Notes under the pieces: generated by a model
What the model was told of the DNA's origin: nothing
The model's database searches: none
The model's input: the letters and a program-made list of their open reading frames with translations, nothing else
Program-made: the position numbers and the translations under genes
Part shown: positions 16,296-25,870 of the stretch, in pieces
Position numbering within the stretch: the first letter of the stretch is position 1
Layout: the number at the start of each line of letters is the position of its first letter
NCBI GenBank assembly: GCA_030591525.1
Contig: JAUVAV010000015.1
Coordinates: 1 to 64,000, forward strand
Direction of reading: 5' to 3'
Length of the DNA: 64,000 nucleotides
Origin: a candidate division FCPU426 bacterium
GTDB lineage: Bacteria > Oederibacteriota > JAAXVQ01 > JAUVAV01

Positions 16296-16439
16296 TGATT
16301 TTGCTGCAACCCCCTCTTTGCTGTCTTTGCGAGGAGCGATAGCGACGAAGCAAGCTCGATTTTATAAGGATAAAATCAGATTGCCGCGCTTCCTACGGTC
16401 GCTCACAATGACCGCTTGGGGGGGGTTGCAGCAGAATCA
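16296..16439. mobile_element. Family C palindromic element between atpE and atpF
   Basis: 144 bp with 19-bp terminal inverted repeats, TGATTTTGCTGCAACCCCC (16296-16314) and GGGGGTTGCAGCAGAATCA (16421-16439), one mismatch. Inside is another inverted pair, TTTGCGAGGAGCGATAGCG on the left and CGGTCGCTCACAATG on the right. It begins one base after the atpE stop codon. Confidence 0.65.
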
Positions 16440-16468
16440 GTGATTATCAAGAGGGAGATTCAACGGTT

Positions 16469-16966
16469 ATGATAGAAATTAGTTGGCCGCTGCTTTTAAC
16501 CCAGATAGGAACCTTTCTGATAGCCATGGTTATGGTCTGGAAATTATTCTGGGGACCTTTGACCAGGATGATGCAGGACCGGTCGCAGAGAATCTCCGGG
16601 GATATTCAAAGGGCTGAGTCCGGCCGCCGCGAGATTGAGACGCTGGAAGCTGATTATCACCGGCGTATGGCGGAAATCGAGGAAGGGGCCCGTAAAGCTG
16701 TCAATGAGGCAGTACACCAGGGAAATCTGGCCAGGGAAAAAATTATTCAGGAAGCCCGGGACGAGAGCCAGTGTATTCTGGAAAAAAACCGGGAGGATTT
16801 GGCACAGGAACGAAAAAAAGTGCTTAGGGAGTTACGCGGACAAGTAGCCGATCTTTCTTTAATCGCGGTGGAAAAAGTAATCGGCCGGCAACTGGATCAG
16901 TCGCTTCAGCAGAAGTTGCTGGATGATTTTTTAAATGAAATCAAAGCGGCGGAAAAGGCCGGATGA
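16469..16966 (+). CDS. atpF: ATP synthase Fo subunit b
   Basis: 165 residues. One N-terminal membrane helix (WPLLLTQIGTFLIAMVMVWKLFW), then a long charged coiled coil that forms the peripheral stalk, ending in DDFLNEIKAAEKAG. Only one b gene is present, so the stalk is likely a homodimer. Its last four bases overlap the atpH start (ATGA). GAGGGAGATTC precedes the ATG. Confidence 0.93.
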   Translation: MIEISWPLLLTQIGTFLIAMVMVWKLFWGPLTRMMQDRSQRISGDIQRAESGRREIETLEADYHRRMAEIEEGARKAVNEAVHQGNLAREKIIQEARDESQCILEKNREDLAQERKKVLRELRGQVADLSLIAVEKVIGRQLDQSLQQKLLDDFLNEIKAAEKAG

Positions 16967-17505
16967 GTGTAGAACAAATCCTGTCGGAAAAATACGCGCG
17001 GGCTTTATTGTCCTCGGCGCGGGAGCAGGGAAATGAAGAAGAAGTGCTGGCGGGTATGGACCTGGCAGCCGGGGTTTTTGGACGCGGTGAAGCCAGAGCG
17101 CTGCTGCTTAATCCCCTGGTGGGAGCGGATAAAAAAATATTCATAGTAAAGGCTATACTGGAAAAACGCGTTACTCCCCTGACGCTTTCATTTCTGCGTT
17201 TACTAATCGAAAAACGCCGTGGTGTTCTGATAACCGGGATCGCTGCGGCCTACCGGGCAGCTTGGGAGCAGGTTCAGGGCCGGCGGAACGCCAGAATGAC
17301 CAGCGCCATACCTATAACTCCGGAACAGTCGCGAAAATTGCGCGAACAGTTATCAAAACTTTGCGGAACCGAGGTTGAGCTGCAGCAGGTGGTGGATAAG
17401 GATTTAGGCGCCGGCGGACGTATTGAAATGGGGAATTTGCTCTGGGATGGAACGATCAAAAACCGGCTGGCCCAATTGCGCCGGGCTATGCTGACCGGGA
17501 ACTAG
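16963..17505 (+). CDS. atpH: ATP synthase F1 subunit delta
   Basis: 180 residues, the OSCP/delta subunit linking F1 to the b stalk. YARALLSSAREQG at the N-terminus and the C-terminal GAGGRIEMGNLLWDGTIKNRL are typical (family form GG..I..GD...DGSI..RL). It overlaps atpF by four bases. The TAG stop is inside the CTAG at 17502-17505 that flanks element A4. Confidence 0.93.
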   Translation: MSVEQILSEKYARALLSSAREQGNEEEVLAGMDLAAGVFGRGEARALLLNPLVGADKKIFIVKAILEKRVTPLTLSFLRLLIEKRRGVLITGIAAAYRAAWEQVQGRRNARMTSAIPITPEQSRKLREQLSKLCGTEVELQQVVDKDLGAGGRIEMGNLLWDGTIKNRLAQLRRAMLTGN

Positions 17506-17650
17506 GAGTTTGAGCAATTAGTCATAGACTAATTGCTCAAACTCCAGAGCAATTGAAAATTGACCAATAGAGCAGTAAAAAAATTCAATTGCGGTCTATT
17601 TTCTATTGTTCAATTGCTCAGAAATAAAAAAAAGTAGAGTAATTGCCCAG
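17506..17650 (-). mobile_element. Family A palindromic element, copy A4 (reverse of A1)
   Basis: Begins after CTAG 17502-17505 with a perfect 18-bp hairpin GAGTTTGAGCAATTAGTC (17506-17523), loop ATA, complement 17527-17544. The core, read on the minus strand, has GACCGCAATTGA as in A1. Most of it matches the reverse complement of A1 with few changes. The far end is worn and no second CTAG is present; CTAA at about 17656 is the nearest site. It separates atpH from atpA by 183 bases. Confidence 0.68.
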
Positions 17651-17688
17651 ATTGCTAAAGCAATAAATACCGGAAGGAACGGGAGAGT

Positions 17689-19197
17689 ATGAAAATATCG
17701 CCGGAAGAAGTAACCGAAGTAATAAAGCAGCAAATAGAAGGTTTTACCAGCCAAACCCAGCTGGAAGAGGTGGGAACCGTGCTGCAGGTAGGGGACGGTA
17801 TAGCGCGAATCTGGGGGCTAAGCGGCGCTATGGCCATGGAACTTCTGGAGTTCCCTCGCGGAGTATTCGGCATGGCGCTTAATTTAGAGCGCGATAATGT
17901 GGGTTGCGTGCTGATGGGTGATTATTCATGTATTAAAGAGGGAGACCAGGTTAAGCGCACGCGGCGTGTTATGGAAGTCCCGGTAGGGCCTGCGCTGCTG
18001 GGCCGGGTGGTAAATCCGCTGGGTCAACCCGTGGACGGCCGGGGAGAGATTAAAGCCGAACGTACGCGGCCGGTAGAGCGCCGGGCCCACGGAGTAATAG
18101 AGCGGCAGCCGGTAAAAGAGCCTATGCAGACCGGGATCAAGGCGATAGACGCTATGGTTCCGATCGGGCGGGGCCAGAGAGAACTGATTATCGGCGACCG
18201 CCAAACCGGCAAGACTGCGGTGGGAGTGGATGCTATTATCAACCAGAAAGATACCGATGTTTTTTGCGTCTATGTGGCTATCGGGCAAAAGCAGTCCACC
18301 GTCGCGCAAGTAGTTAAAACCCTGGAAGAAAACCAGGTTTTAGAAAAAACCATCATCGTAACGGCCGGAGCCAGCGAATCCGCGCCCCTGCTTTATCTGG
18401 CGCCGTATTCCGGGTGCGCCATGGCTGAAGATTTTATGATGAACGGCGGGCACGCCCTGATTATTTACGATGATTTATCCAAACATGCGGCGGCCTACCG
18501 CCAGATGTCACTACTGCTTCGCCGTCCGCCCGGCCGGGAAGCTTATCCCGGGGATGTCTTTTATCTTCATTCCCGCCTGCTGGAGCGGGCGTCTAAATTA
18601 AAAAGCGAGTTAGGTGGCGGGTCGCTAACCGCCCTGCCCATAATCGAGACCCAGGCCGGGGATATTTCAGCCTACATTCCGACCAATGTAATTTCAATTA
18701 CCGACGGGCAGATATACCTGGAAAGCAGCCTTTTCTACTCCGGGCAGCGTCCGGCTGTCAATGTCGGTCTCTCGGTTTCCCGCGTCGGCGGGAGCGCCCA
18801 AGTAAAAGCCATGAAACAAATGGCAGGACGCCTGCGCCTGGATATGTCCCAATACCGTGAATTAGCCGCGTTTGCCCAGTTCGGATCGGATCTTGATAAG
18901 GCTACCCAGGCGCAACTGGCCCGCGGCGAACGCATGATGAGAGTGCTGCGTCAGCCGCAGTCCCGGCCCATTCCAATGGAAGAGCAAATTGCGATTATTT
19001 TTGCCGGGACTACCGGAGCTTTGGATGATATCCCTGTGCTTGAGATATCCCGCTTTGAGCAGGAGTTCATCAAATATCTCTGGGAAAGGCATACTACCTT
19101 GATTAAGATTATCCGGGATAAGGGAGAGATGGGCGCCGAGCTGCAAGAAGAGATGCAGGAAGCGGTTAACGGTTTTAAAAAGATTTTTAAGGTATAA
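17689..19197 (+). CDS. atpA: ATP synthase F1 subunit alpha
   Basis: 502 residues, normal length. The P loop is GDRQTGKT near residue 169. The family signature [17 protein letters not shown] contains the conserved Ser-Arg region that completes the beta catalytic site. N-terminal beta barrel, central nucleotide fold and C-terminal helical domain are all present. GGAACGGGAGAG precedes the ATG. The next gene is 220 bases away beyond a repeat element. Confidence 0.97.
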   Translation: MKISPEEVTEVIKQQIEGFTSQTQLEEVGTVLQVGDGIARIWGLSGAMAMELLEFPRGVFGMALNLERDNVGCVLMGDYSCIKEGDQVKRTRRVMEVPVGPALLGRVVNPLGQPVDGRGEIKAERTRPVERRAHGVIERQPVKEPMQTGIKAIDAMVPIGRGQRELIIGDRQTGKTAVGVDAIINQKDTDVFCVYVAIGQKQSTVAQVVKTLEENQVLEKTIIVTAGASESAPLLYLAPYSGCAMAEDFMMNGGHALIIYDDLSKHAAAYRQMSLLLRRPPGREAYPGDVFYLHSRLLERASKLKSELGGGSLTALPIIETQAGDISAYIPTNVISITDGQIYLESSLFYSGQRPAVNVGLSVSRVGGSAQVKAMKQMAGRLRLDMSQYRELAAFAQFGSDLDKATQAQLARGERMMRVLRQPQSRPIPMEEQIAIIFAGTTGALDDIPVLEISRFEQEFIKYLWERHTTLIKIIRDKGEMGAELQEEMQEAVNGFKKIFKV

Positions 19198-19206
19198 GGG
19201 TAATAG

Positions 19207-19388
19207 ATTAGCTGTTCGGCTATAATATTTATTTCCTGGATTCCGGCCTGTCCTGGAAGGTTTAGTCCAGGGCTAAAATCATGCCGGAATGACGGCCAAG
19301 GCGTCACCCCGGCGGAAGCCGGGGTCTATAAAGGCAGTGTCTAATCATCATTACGACTTTAGTACTTTAATTATAATGAACGGCTAAT
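19207..19388. repeat. Family E inverted-repeat element between atpA and atpG
   Basis: Ends are ATTAGCTGTTCGGCTATAAT (19207-19226) and ATTATAATGAACGGCTAAT (19370-19388), imperfect inverted repeats. Inside are two broken inverted pairs: TGGATTCCGGCC with CCGGAATGACGG, and GTCACCCCGG with GCCGGGGTCTA. Ends of the same type occur near 24675-24695, 43358-43378 and 63557-63576. Confidence 0.5.
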
Positions 19389-19416
19389 ATAATACGGTTT
19401 AAGGAGACTTACAGCT

Positions 19417-20286
19417 TTGTCAGGAATCCGTGAAGTCCGCCGCCGGATTAAAAGTATAAAAAACATTAAGCAGATTACCGGGGCCATGAAACTGGTGGCC
19501 TCTGCCCGGCTGCATAAAGCCCAAAGTCAGCTTATGGAAGGCCGGCCTTATGCCGAAAAATTATACGAAATGATCCGGAGTATTGCCGCGCATTCGAAAG
19601 GCAAGTGCCATCCCTTGTTGCGAAGAAACCAGGTTCCTCTGTCCGGATTGGTGGCAATGACCTCGGATAAAGGGCTTTGCGCGGGTTTTAATGTTCAGCC
19701 GCTGCAGATCGTGGGCCGGCGACTGGCTGACCAGAAACCTCCGAACGCGGTGGAAATAATATCCCTGGGACGCAAGGGATTAGACTTTTTTCGCCGGACC
19801 GGGGTGAAGCCATACCGGGAATGGGCGGGGTTCTGGCAGGACTTGAATTGGTATCATGCCGATATGATTGGACAGGAATTGATCGAAGCTTATATTGCCG
19901 GGCGCTGGTCACACTTGCGTATAGTGTATAACCGTTTTAAATCCGTGATTGCGCAGGAAGTGGTGGAGGAGGTTCTGCTTCCTTTACCCGAACCGCAACC
20001 GCAGGCCGGAAGCCGGGATTCCTATAGCGAGTTTGAATTCGAACCCTCGGCCGAGAGATTATATGCCCACCTTCTTCCGCGCTACGTCAAGATGACGATT
20101 TGGCACGCCTTATTGGAATCCAAAGCCGCTGAATTGGCGGCCCGTATGCAGGCTATGGACAATGCGACTCAAAGCGCGGGTGAAATGATTGAAGGACTGA
20201 CTTTGCAGATGAACCGCACCCGGCAGGCCGCAATCACCCGGGAGATTTCTGAACTCGTCGGCAGTGCGGAAGCTATCAATGCTTAA
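19417..20286 (+). CDS. atpG: ATP synthase F1 subunit gamma
   Basis: 289 residues, the rotor shaft. The N-terminal helix IREVRRRIKSIKNIKQITGAM and the C-terminal helix ending TRQAAITREISELVGSAEAI are the two conserved shaft helices. SDKGLCAGFN is the usual central motif. TTG at 19417 is used as start, with AAGGAGAC upstream; no ATG lies near that would give the conserved N-terminus. Confidence 0.95.
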   Translation: MSGIREVRRRIKSIKNIKQITGAMKLVASARLHKAQSQLMEGRPYAEKLYEMIRSIAAHSKGKCHPLLRRNQVPLSGLVAMTSDKGLCAGFNVQPLQIVGRRLADQKPPNAVEIISLGRKGLDFFRRTGVKPYREWAGFWQDLNWYHADMIGQELIEAYIAGRWSHLRIVYNRFKSVIAQEVVEEVLLPLPEPQPQAGSRDSYSEFEFEPSAERLYAHLLPRYVKMTIWHALLESKAAELAARMQAMDNATQSAGEMIEGLTLQMNRTRQAAITREISELVGSAEAINA

Positions 20287-20299
20287 CAGATACTAACTA

Positions 20300-20439
20300 G
20301 TATGTGGTGTGGAAAACCAAAATAAATTCCTCCCCCTTGAGGGGGGAGGTTAGGTGGGGGTGTTTTCAAAGGTTATTTCACCCTCCCCTTAATCCCCTCC
20401 CATCAAGGGAGGGGAATTTGCTCTTTCCGCAACAGATAC
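20300..20439. repeat. Family D inverted-repeat element, copy D2, between atpG and atpD
   Basis: Ends GTATGTGGTGTGGAAAA (20300-20316) and TTTCCGCAACAGATAC (20424-20439) match those of D1. The core differs from D1: it contains CCTCCCCCTTGAGGGGGGAGG and a second inverted pair of CCCTCCCC and AAGGGAGGGG. It ends 23 bases before atpD. Confidence 0.5.
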
Positions 20440-20450
20440 CTAAAACTTAA

Positions 20451-21872
<1,422 letters not shown>

Positions 21873-21884
21873 GGAAAGGGTGCT

Positions 21885-22313
21885 ATGCCCAAGACGATTA
21901 AACTTGAGCTGGTGACGCCCCTGCGCCATGTGCTCTCGGAAATGGTGGAAGCAATGGTTCTGCCCGGCGTGGAAGGAAGTTTTGGCGTGTTGCCCGGGCA
22001 TCTTCTCTGGGTGGCGGCCTTGAAACCCGGAAGGCTTAAAATCAGCTTCCAAGGCCGGGAAATAGTCTACGCCCTGGGCGGGGGTTATGCCGAAATCATG
22101 CCTTATAAGGTCGTCGTTTTAGCGGATAGCGCGGAATTGGCCGAGGATATAGATATTGAAGCCGCGCAGAAACAAAAAGCCAAGGCGCTGGAGCAGCTTA
22201 AGCAGGGAGTTCGGGGTCCGGAGATGGAAGTAGTGGAGGTTTCTCTCAGAAAGGCCATGGTCCGGTTAAAGACAGCGGAAATCATCCGCCGCCGGAAAAA
22301 TAAAAGCGGATAA
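21885..22313 (+). CDS. atpC: ATP synthase F1 subunit epsilon
   Basis: 142 residues with the N-terminal ten-strand sandwich (ELVTPLRHVLSEMVEAMVLPGVEGSFGVLPGH) and a C-terminal helical hairpin that in this family can inhibit ATP hydrolysis. The final gene of the operon. GAGGAAAGGGTGCT precedes the ATG. The helical region, from about residue 90, is complete. Confidence 0.94.
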   Translation: MPKTIKLELVTPLRHVLSEMVEAMVLPGVEGSFGVLPGHLLWVAALKPGRLKISFQGREIVYALGGGYAEIMPYKVVVLADSAELAEDIDIEAAQKQKAKALEQLKQGVRGPEMEVVEVSLRKAMVRLKTAEIIRRRKNKSG

Positions 22314-22423
22314 TTTTTACTTGTCGACAAGTTAAAAGTATGGTAAAGGTATAGCATAAATAAGCATGAAATAAACCCTGAAGTTGCGAGGAACCAGGTC
22401 AAAAACCAAAGGAGTAATAACCT

Positions 22424-23374
22424 ATGAAAAAATTATTGATATTTATAGGATGTCTAAGTTTTGCCGGCTTAGGAAGCGGGGTGGTAAATGCAGAGCAGAC
22501 AGATTATCCTATCGGCCAAGTGGGGGGACCCGAATTAAAGATAGGTTATGGTCCCCGGCCCGTTGCTATGGGCGAGGCATTTGTAGCCCAAGCGGATGAT
22601 CTTAACAGTACGGCCTGGAATCCGGCAGGCTTGGCCCAGATATCAAGGCATGAAGCCGGATTTATGCATAATATTTACCTGGAAGAAACCTCGCTGGAGT
22701 ACCTGGCCTATGCCCAGCCTATTTTCAAGGGTGCCGGAGTAGGCGTAAATCTGATGTATTTAAATTTCGGAAAAATGGATAAAATAAATGAACAAATGGA
22801 AATAGTGGGTGACTTTACTCCCAGCGTGCTAATAGGCAGTATTGGATATGGTCAATGGTTAATGCCGGTACTGGCAGTGGGCGGAGCGATTAAAGTAATC
22901 AACCAGAACATTGATACTGAGTCATATACCGCGGTGGCGATGGATGTTGGGTGTCTATTTAAACCCGGTCTTGAAGGATTGCAATTGGGCTTGGTTGTGC
23001 AAAACCTGGGAACCCAGCTGGCAGAATCAAATCTTCCCATGAATGCCAAGGCCGGCGCGGCATATGTTCTGCCCGTCAAGTTTGCGGATAAAGATATCTG
23101 GAATGTGCTGCTGGATGTAAATCTGCCTTTCGGAGACGTGAACTACACCTCTGCCAATATCGGAACCGAGTATTGGTATAATAATCTGATCGCCTTGCGT
23201 GCCGGATATAAGGTTAAAGATACCGGAGGTTTGGGCGGTATCACGGGATTGACCGCGGGTGCCGGGGTAAAAATTCCGGTGGGAGAGGCGCTGGCGATTA
23301 AGCTGGATTATGCCATGCTTTCTTTTGGAGATTTGGGCCTGACGCACCAGATTGCGGTGGCCGTGAGTTTTTAA
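22424..23374 (+). CDS. PorV/PorQ-family outer-membrane beta-barrel protein
   Basis: 316 residues with a signal peptide (MKKLLIFIGCLSFAGLG, cut near VNAEQ). The opening GYGPRPVAMGEAFVAQADDLNSTAWNPAGLA is the hallmark of the PorV/UPF0164 barrel family, also shared with FadL-like proteins. The rest alternates short beta strands and ends in an aromatic residue (VAVSF), the outer-membrane insertion signal. PorV is part of type IX secretion in Bacteroidota, but no other Por genes are here. GGAGTAATAACCT precedes the ATG. A strong terminator follows. Confidence 0.85.
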   Translation: MKKLLIFIGCLSFAGLGSGVVNAEQTDYPIGQVGGPELKIGYGPRPVAMGEAFVAQADDLNSTAWNPAGLAQISRHEAGFMHNIYLEETSLEYLAYAQPIFKGAGVGVNLMYLNFGKMDKINEQMEIVGDFTPSVLIGSIGYGQWLMPVLAVGGAIKVINQNIDTESYTAVAMDVGCLFKPGLEGLQLGLVVQNLGTQLAESNLPMNAKAGAAYVLPVKFADKDIWNVLLDVNLPFGDVNYTSANIGTEYWYNNLIALRAGYKVKDTGGLGGITGLTAGAGVKIPVGEALAIKLDYAMLSFGDLGLTHQIAVAVSF

Positions 23375-23387
23375 TTCGGATCAAATT

Positions 23388-23407
23388 CTCCGCCCTTTAG
23401 GGCGGAG
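23388..23407. repeat. CTCCGCCC inverted repeat
   Basis: CTCCGCCCTTTAGGGCGGAG, a 9-bp stem with a two-base loop, followed by TAATTTAAC. The same block occurs at 29306-29331 (worn) and 53457-53476, always shortly after a gene. Confidence 0.6.
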
Positions 23408-23421
23408 TAATTTAACGGTTA

Positions 23422-23465
23422 AAAGAGCCCTCTGAGGATAAAATCTCAGAGGGCTCTTTTTTTTT
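23422..23465 (+). terminator. Rho-independent terminator after the PorV-like gene
   Basis: A perfect 15-bp stem AAAGAGCCCTCTGAG (23422-23436) against 23445-23459, eight-base loop, then a run of ten T. It closes the PorV-like gene and possibly the upstream atp operon. Confidence 0.93.
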
Positions 23466-23477
23466 ACACAGGTTTTT

Positions 23478-23590
23478 CTACGGAATATCTGTAATTGGTA
23501 GGATTTGTTTGAGATGGCGAGCAGTTAGAATTGCTATTTCGTGCTTTTCAATTCCATAAATGATACGATAATTTCCCTCAATTCGAAATT
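23478..23590 (-). pseudogene. RelE/ParE-type toxin remnant
   Basis: On the minus strand the frame reads EGNYRIIYGIEKHEIAIL then ARHLKQIL before a TAG at 23478-23480. This is like the last third of RelE/ParE toxins (GxxRxxYxI...xxVxxxxHxxR). An in-frame TAA just upstream cuts it off and no antitoxin gene is present, so it is a fragment. Confidence 0.5.
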
Positions 23591-23669
23591 AGGCAACCTA
23601 TTCCCTTTACTCCTTGACTTTAATTAAAATCCCAGGCATATTTATGTCCCATAAAAGGAGGGGATACTT

Positions 23670-24446
23670 ATGAGCACAGAACATAAAAGCACTTTGAAAA
23701 AAGTTTTCATCACCGGACTACTGGTGCTGATCCCCATCGCGGCCACGGCTTTTGTCGTGGTTTTCTTTTTTAACTTGCTGGAGGGATGGCTGGCGCCGGC
23801 CGGCGTGCAGATTCTTTATTTAATGGGAATCCGGCTGCCGGAAGCCTGGCAGCAGCTTCCGGGATTTGCTTTGGGGATTCTGACAACCCTGATTTTAATT
23901 TTTATTACCGGGGTATTTGCCTCGAATTTCCTGGGACGCCGGATTCTCAAATTCGGGGACCAATTAATCAAAAGTATCCCGCTGGTCAACAGTATTTACA
24001 GCGCCATGCGGCAAGTAGTTAATTCCTTTTCCGTGACCGGCGCCAGTGCCTTTAAAACCGTAGTCATGTTTGAATATCCCCGGAAAGGTCTCTGGGCCAT
24101 GGGGTTTATGACTACCTCCTCACTGGCCTGTATCCAGAAGTCAGCCAAGCAAAAAGTGACTAATGTTTTTCTGCCGACTACGCCGAATCCCACCTCCGGT
24201 TTTCTGCTTATGATTCCCACCCGGGATTTGCGGGTACTGCCCATATCCCCGGAAGAGGCTTTGAAAATTATTGCCACAGTGGGGTTGATTCAGAACAATC
24301 AGGGGAGCAAGGCTAAACTCTTGGCTGAAAATCCCATTTTGAATATAGTCGAAGATACCAACCGAGATTCAGGATCGGATGTGGATTTGAAACCTGTTCG
24401 GGGAAAAAGACGACCAACTGTTAAAATGAGAAAGAAGGTTAAATAA
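23670..24446 (+). CDS. DUF502 membrane protein
   Basis: 258 residues. Two N-terminal membrane helices (FITGLLVLIPIAATAFVVVFFF and GFALGILTTLILIFITGVFA) and a soluble domain with the DUF502 signatures IPLVNSIYSAMRQVVNSF, PRKGLWAMGF and FLPTTPNPTSGFLLMIP. The family is widespread and uncharacterised in bacteria. AAAGGAGGGGATACTT precedes the ATG. The C-terminal tail is basic. A hairpin follows the gene. Confidence 0.87.
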   Translation: MSTEHKSTLKKVFITGLLVLIPIAATAFVVVFFFNLLEGWLAPAGVQILYLMGIRLPEAWQQLPGFALGILTTLILIFITGVFASNFLGRRILKFGDQLIKSIPLVNSIYSAMRQVVNSFSVTGASAFKTVVMFEYPRKGLWAMGFMTTSSLACIQKSAKQKVTNVFLPTTPNPTSGFLLMIPTRDLRVLPISPEEALKIIATVGLIQNNQGSKAKLLAENPILNIVEDTNRDSGSDVDLKPVRGKRRPTVKMRKKVK

Positions 24447-24710
24447 ATTCAATTTCCCCGCTCGGAAGAGCGGGGAATTGGATATGATCTGTAGATTAAA
24501 TACATGTGTATCCCGCATTTCGCTTTTTTTAGCGAAATGTCCCCGGCTTGAACATGCATATCAATAATAATCTTCATCTCATGTCACGAAGTCAAGCCGG
24601 GGAATTCGCGGTTAACATATTAAGAACTAAAAAACGAAAACGGGGTCTTAACCAGAGCAAGGCAGCAACAAAGTAATATTCAGCTGTTCATTAGAGCATC
24701 ACCGGCAGTT

Positions 24711-24738
24711 GTAGGGGCGACGCATGCGTCGCCCCTAC
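24711..24738. repeat. 28-bp perfect palindrome, centre GACGCATGCGTC
   Basis: Arms GTAGGGGC and GCCCCTAC around the 12-bp self-complementary centre GACGCATGCGTC. Two further copies with the same arms and other palindromic centres are at 33698-33725 and 43316-43343. Confidence 0.85.
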
Positions 24739-24772
24739 GTTCTGTGAGAGGCGTATTCCAGCTCAAAAGGAC

Positions 24773-24800
24773 TTGACAAATATCAATATTTGAATATTAT
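24773..24800 (+). promoter_or_regulatory. Promoter of the Gld-type ABC operon
   Basis: TTGACA (24773-24778), 16-base spacer, TATTAT (24795-24800). The GTG start of the ATPase gene is about 75 bases downstream, behind a short stem-loop. Confidence 0.65.
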
Positions 24801-24876
24801 GCTTTTTTAATTTATAAGGAACGGTCGTGACCGTTCCCTACAATAACGATGGTATTAAAGAATGGGGGAAGGATAA

Positions 24877-25812
24877 GTGATCCGGATTGAAGATCTTTCC
24901 AAAAATTTTGGACAGGTCAAGGCTGTCGATGCTTTGTCATTCGAGGTCTCCCGTGGAGAGATACTCGGGTTGCTCGGCCCTAACGGGGCGGGAAAAACCA
25001 CCACTTTGAGATTGATTGCAGGCTTTTTGAGGCCGGATGCCGGACGGATTCAGGTCGGAGAACTGGATGCCATCGAGGAAACCGAGCGGGTCCGGGAGAA
25101 AATAGGTTACTTGCCCGAGTATAATCCACTCTACCATGATCTCCTGGTGTATGACTACTTGCAGTACATTGCCGGCATGCGGGGAATTGCTCCCCTGATG
25201 CGTGAATCACGTATCCGCGAAATGGTGGAGGTATGCGGTCTGGCCAGTTTGATGGATAAAAAAATCGGCGAACTGTCCAAGGGAAACCGTCAGCGGGTGG
25301 GCTTAGCCCAAGCCATGATACATGATCCGGAGTTCCTGATTCTGGATGAACCAACCGCGGGATTGGATCCCAACCAGATCAGCGAGATTCGGGATATTAT
25401 CAGGCGGCTGGGACAGCAAAAAACCGTGATTCTCTCTTCCCATATACTCTCCGAAGTTGAGGCTACCTGCAGCCGGGTGGTGATTATTCACCAGGGCCGG
25501 GTGGTGGCTGACGGAGATCCGCGGGAATTAAAGCATGGAGCGGTGAACGAATCCCGCCTGCATCTGAAAATCGCCAAGGGAAAGAGCAACCAGGTTTTGG
25601 ATACTTTGAAAAAATTACCCGGTGTAACCCAGGTCGAGACCACCCAGGATGAGAGTGCGGAGATCAAGGGCTACCTGGTGCGCAGCCCGCGTGAAAATGA
25701 TCTGCGCGCGGAGATATTTCATCTGTCCAATAAATCAGGATGGGTCTTGTATGAAATGCACCGCGAAGTAGTAAGCTTGGAAGCGGTCTTCCGCCATTTA
25801 ACCTCAAGTTAA
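24877..25812 (+). CDS. ABC transporter ATPase, GldA/CcmA type
   Basis: 311 residues. Walker A GPNGAGKTT near residue 36, signature LSKGNRQRVGLAQAM, Walker B LILDEPTAGLDP and the switch His in LSSHILSE are intact. A C-terminal domain of about 90 residues follows, as in ABC-2-type exporters. It is first of four genes that match the GldA-GldF-GldG plus DUF4340 arrangement known from gliding bacteria and many others. Start GTG 24877 with AAGGATAA upstream. The substrate is unknown. Confidence 0.92.
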   Translation: MIRIEDLSKNFGQVKAVDALSFEVSRGEILGLLGPNGAGKTTTLRLIAGFLRPDAGRIQVGELDAIEETERVREKIGYLPEYNPLYHDLLVYDYLQYIAGMRGIAPLMRESRIREMVEVCGLASLMDKKIGELSKGNRQRVGLAQAMIHDPEFLILDEPTAGLDPNQISEIRDIIRRLGQQKTVILSSHILSEVEATCSRVVIIHQGRVVADGDPRELKHGAVNESRLHLKIAKGKSNQVLDTLKKLPGVTQVETTQDESAEIKGYLVRSPRENDLRAEIFHLSNKSGWVLYEMHREVVSLEAVFRHLTSS

Positions 25813-25870
25813 AAACTAAACCGGCTGTTTTTGCCCGCAAAAAAGCTTTTAAAAATCAGGAGGAATTTTT

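Larger units (their letters stand above)
24447..24876. repeat. Spacer with several palindromes before the ABC operon
   Basis: 430 bp without a gene. CAATTTCCCCGCTC (24450-24463) and GAGCGGGGAATTG (24468-24480) form a strong stem without a T run, perhaps a terminator. Next is an inverted pair around CCCCGGCTTGA (24542) and TCAAGCCGGGG (24591). A family E end lies at 24675-24695 and the 28-bp palindrome at 24711-24738. GGAACGGTC and GACCGTTCC (24818-24837) form a last stem between promoter and gene. Confidence 0.6.

Noticed and set aside
22424-23374. PorV-like gene as evidence of a type IX secretion system and a Bacteroidota host
   Set aside because: Only the barrel is present; no other Por or Gld secretion genes are seen, and this barrel family is found in many phyla.
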